Both the position numbers and the translations under genes were made by a program. This document shows, piece after piece, positions 62,064 through 64,000 of a stretch of DNA of 64,000 nt. Position 1 is the stretch's first letter. Each line of letters starts with the position of its first letter. Origin of the DNA: Massilia arenae (GTDB taxonomy: Bacteria > Pseudomonadota > Gammaproteobacteria > Burkholderiales > Burkholderiaceae_D); the NCBI RefSeq assembly GCF_008014745.1, contig NZ_VPFD01000005.1, positions 155,897 to 219,896 of the forward strand, written 5' to 3'. Under the pieces are notes generated by a model. It was not told where the DNA came from. It saw nothing but the letters and a program-made list of their open reading frames with translations, and ran no database searches.

Positions 62064-62233
62064 AGCGCAGGCAAGGTGCAGCTTGCGATCATGCAGCGTC
62101 GATGCCGACTTCCGCCTCCCTGTTCGATCACCGATACGGTGGACAGCCCTGTCGGTGCAGCTCGCGCCTCCATCAGAGACTGCGGATATGCAACTGCAAG
62201 TCAAGCCGTACGAGCGACGTAAAGCTATGGCGC

Positions 62234-62520
62234 GCCGCAAGCATTGAGCGCCCGGCGCAAGGACTGATTCATCATTCTGATCGAGGGAGTCATTATTATG
62301 CCCATGCCTACCAGGAGCTGGTGGCGCAACTTGGCATGCGCGCATCGATGTCGCGCCGTGGGAACTGCTACGGTAACGCTCCGATGGAAAGCTTCTGCGG
62401 CACGTTGAAGAATGAACTTGTTCATCACCGCCGTTACGCCACCCGTGCTGAGGCGAAGGCCTCAATTCAGGAGTGCATCGAAATTTTCTAAAACCGGCAG
62501 CGGTGCCATTCCCGCATCTT
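62234..62520 (+). pseudogene. IS3-family transposase remnant (OrfB C-terminal part)
   Basis: In frame from near 62234: PAQGLIHHSDRGSHYYAHAY, QELVAQLGMRASMSRRGNCY, GNAPMESFCGTLKNELVHH, then IQECIEIF, the standard end of IS3 OrfB with the second Asp and the Glu of the DDE triad. The first third of OrfB is missing. TAC of the usual FYNRQR is TAA (62489-62491), and the frame reads NRQRCHSR beyond it before similarity ends near 62512. Confidence 0.85.
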
Positions 62521-62945
62521 CTCTAGCCGCATCCAATAGCCCATCGTCAAGTCTACGGTGCGAGCGTCGACAAATGTCGGCTTCGGTTCGGTTCCGGCCT
62601 TCGTGACAGACCGCGAGTTTTTCCGCCTTGGTGGCTGTTATGGTGTTGCCTCCTCGTTTATGCATTTGATCGAGACGGCACCCGGTTGGCCGCTCAAAGA
62701 CTTTCTGGAGCAGCTGAATAACGAGTGGAAAATCGAGCTACGGGACCGCGTAGTAAGAGGCGGCCACCAGTTTCAGACCAAGGTCTGCTTCGGGTCGGCA
62801 GCTGCCGGTCATAGTGACTGATGGATTTTGAGCCTGGTAATCTGCTAGGCTGATCCGAGCGGCCGGGTTCGGTCAAAAGCAGCCAGTCAGAACGAGTGCA
62901 ACCACCCCACTAGCGGGCACATACTAAAGTTTCTAGATCTTACTG
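62521..62945. other. Degraded spacer between IS remnants
   Basis: About 425 bp, no recognisable gene. Short frames exist on both strands without ribosome sites or known motifs. Base composition is lower in GC than the flanking genes on the left. Confidence 0.4.
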
Positions 62946-63398
62946 ATGACCATCAACACTGCGACCTTGCAAATCCGCGCGGCACTCTCTACCGACGTAG
63001 GAGCCATGTTCAAAGTCAGAACATCGGTTCGTGAAAACGTGCTCACGGCTGAGGAGCTCGTCGAGCTTGGAATAACGCCCGAAGTTATCTCAGCAGAAAT
63101 CGAGCGCTCGCCGTGCGCATGGGTGGCGACCGTTGACAGCGAGATCGTTGGTTTTTCCATGGTGGATTTAGATACTGCCTGTCTATTCGCGGCTTTTGTA
63201 CTGCCCGAATACGAGGGACTCGGCATTGGCACGGGACTGATCAATGCGTGTGAATCCGAAATTTTCAAGTCTCACTCCGTCGCCTGGCTGGAAACAGCAC
63301 AGTCAAGTCGGGCCGCAAAGTTGTATCGCCATCTTGGCTGGATGAACGAGACTGAGATTGGCAAAGGAGACGTGAGGATGGAGAAACATCGGGAGTAA
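62946..63398 (+). CDS. GNAT-family N-acetyltransferase
   Basis: 150 aa. GNAT layout: RAALSTDVGAMFKVRTSV, IVGFSMVDLDTACLFAAFV, motif A LPEYEGLGIGTGLINACE, then a C-terminal SSRAAKLYRHLGWMNET. It would use acetyl-CoA; the acceptor is unknown. GC and codon use are lower than in neighbours (many A/T third positions), suggesting acquisition. It sits between two transposase remnants and ends 14 nt from the IS481 break. Confidence 0.85.
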   Translation: MTINTATLQIRAALSTDVGAMFKVRTSVRENVLTAEELVELGITPEVISAEIERSPCAWVATVDSEIVGFSMVDLDTACLFAAFVLPEYEGLGIGTGLINACESEIFKSHSVAWLETAQSSRAAKLYRHLGWMNETEIGKGDVRMEKHRE

Positions 63399-63412
63399 CC
63401 TCCGGAAGGAAT

Positions 63413-64000
63413 CTTGCTGATTTTGATGGGGGAAGCCAGCTGGAGCCGACGCAGAAAATCGACGCTGCTTGCCTCGGTCATGTCGCCGTGGATATGCATG
63501 AAAACTCAGCGTGTGGCCCGGTCGATGGCGACGAACAGATAGCGGCGCGAGGTCTCGTCCGGCATTTGCGGCAGGTACTTGATGTCGATGTGGATGAACC
63601 CAGGCTCGTAGTCCTTGAAGGTCTTCTTCGGCGTGATCTTCTCGCCCTCGGCAGTCGCAATCAAGTCTGTCAGGCGAGACATGCCCTCACGCTTGAGCAG
63701 GCGTGCAATGCCCGCTCGCGAGACGGCCGGATTGATGTCCTGTTTTGTGATGAACAGCAGGTCGTCGAGCGGCAGATAGAGCGACTGGCGTAGAGCAAGG
63801 ACAATGGCTTCCTGAGCTTGGCTCAGAGTCGTGCGCAGCGTGTGGGCCCGGTGGGGACGATCCTGTACATCGTCACGAACGAGCCACTTCTGTGCCGTGG
63901 CTCGTGTGATGTTGAAGACCTTGGCGGCTTCTCTGGAAGACAGGCCAGAATCCTTGATCTCCTGGCGGATCTTTGGTGTGGTACGGGCCTGTGGATGAAT
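63413..64000 (-). pseudogene. IS481-family transposase remnant (runs off right edge)
   Basis: The reverse strand reads HTH residues (SGLSSREAAKVFNITRATAQ, KWLVRDD), then LTDLIATAEGEKITPKKTFK and EPGFIHIDIKYLPQMPDETS, as in IS481 transposases. The usual ATRWVF has TGA for Trp (63506-63508), and after MHIHGDMTEASSVDFLRRL, ASPIKISKI the similarity stops at about 63413. It lacks the second half of the catalytic domain, so it is dead. Confidence 0.87.

Noticed and set aside
62462..62665. Open frame of 67 codons on the - strand
   Set aside because: It overlaps the antisense of the IS3 remnant, has no ribosome site followed by a start codon, and no recognisable motif.
62558..62821. Open frame of 87 codons on the + strand
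   Set aside because: No family, no ribosome site, lies in degraded spacer DNA between IS remnants.
1..64000. CRISPR arrays, tRNA or rRNA genes
   Set aside because: No regularly spaced repeats, no tRNA cloverleaf motifs and no rRNA signature were seen on reading either strand; a covariance-model search was not possible here.

Overview
The window is about 64 kb of GC-rich, Gram-negative chromosomal DNA. Five TonB-dependent outer-membrane receptors, GGDEF/EAL proteins, a phasin next to a polyhydroxyalkanoate-depolymerase-type esterase, an L,D-transpeptidase and many glycan- and iron-related genes suggest a betaproteobacterium, most likely Oxalobacteraceae of the Massilia/Telluria type. That placement is an inference from gene content and protein style; there is no rRNA in the window to confirm it.

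Layout. (1) 1-4.6 kb, minus strand: a large TonB receptor followed by a GH2 beta-mannosidase cut by the left edge, a glycan-uptake unit with repeated palindromic motifs at its promoter. (2) 4.9-14.5 kb: membrane-anchored metallophosphoesterase; secreted Kelch/FG-GAP repeat protein; GGDEF-EAL protein translationally coupled to a PhnD-type periplasmic binding protein; small membrane protein; FAD monooxygenase; DUF1330 protein; DJ-1/PfpI protein. (3) 14.6-16.5 kb: a hipA-like kinase toxin and XRE partner in the inverted order. (4) 16.7-21.8 kb: siderophore receptor with a long palindromic Fur box, FucP-type sugar transporter, outer-membrane porin. (5) 22.4-29.3 kb: EAL-domain wreck, then a glycan operon of TonB receptor, DUF4874/DUF4832 protein and GH27 alpha-galactosidase; the same inverted-repeat operator sits before the receptor and before the GH27 gene. 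(6) 29.7-30.9 kb: RsbRD-type histidine kinase. (7) 31.1-47.4 kb: a 16-kb iron block. It starts with a Fur box, an ABC-2 exporter (ATPase plus two DUF3526-like permeases) and a TonB receptor. A TetR regulator and a divergent promoter carrying adjoining TetR-type and Fur-type sites follow. Then comes a seven-gene run: an IrtAB/YbtPQ-like ABC pair, two FecCD permeases, FecE-type ATPase, FatB/CeuE-type binding protein and a fifth TonB receptor. (8) 47.4-52.2 kb: TrhA/hemolysin III protein, small hypothetical genes, a PAS histidine kinase, PHB-depolymerase-family esterase, phasin. (9) 52.5-61.5 kb: REC-PAS-GGDEF-EAL protein with a good sigma-70 promoter and a terminator; small genes; an overlapping envelope trio (91-aa protein, L,D-transpeptidase, lipoprotein); LprI-like protein; D-lactate dehydrogenase divergent from an AspT/YidE antiporter; META lipoprotein. 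(10) 62.2-64 kb: a decayed mobile region with nonsense-mutated IS3 and IS481 transposase remnants flanking a GNAT acetyltransferase of lower GC.

Most long opposite-strand frames are GC-driven shadows of these genes and were left out. No tRNA, rRNA or CRISPR array was seen. All family assignments come from reading motifs; none has been checked by database search.
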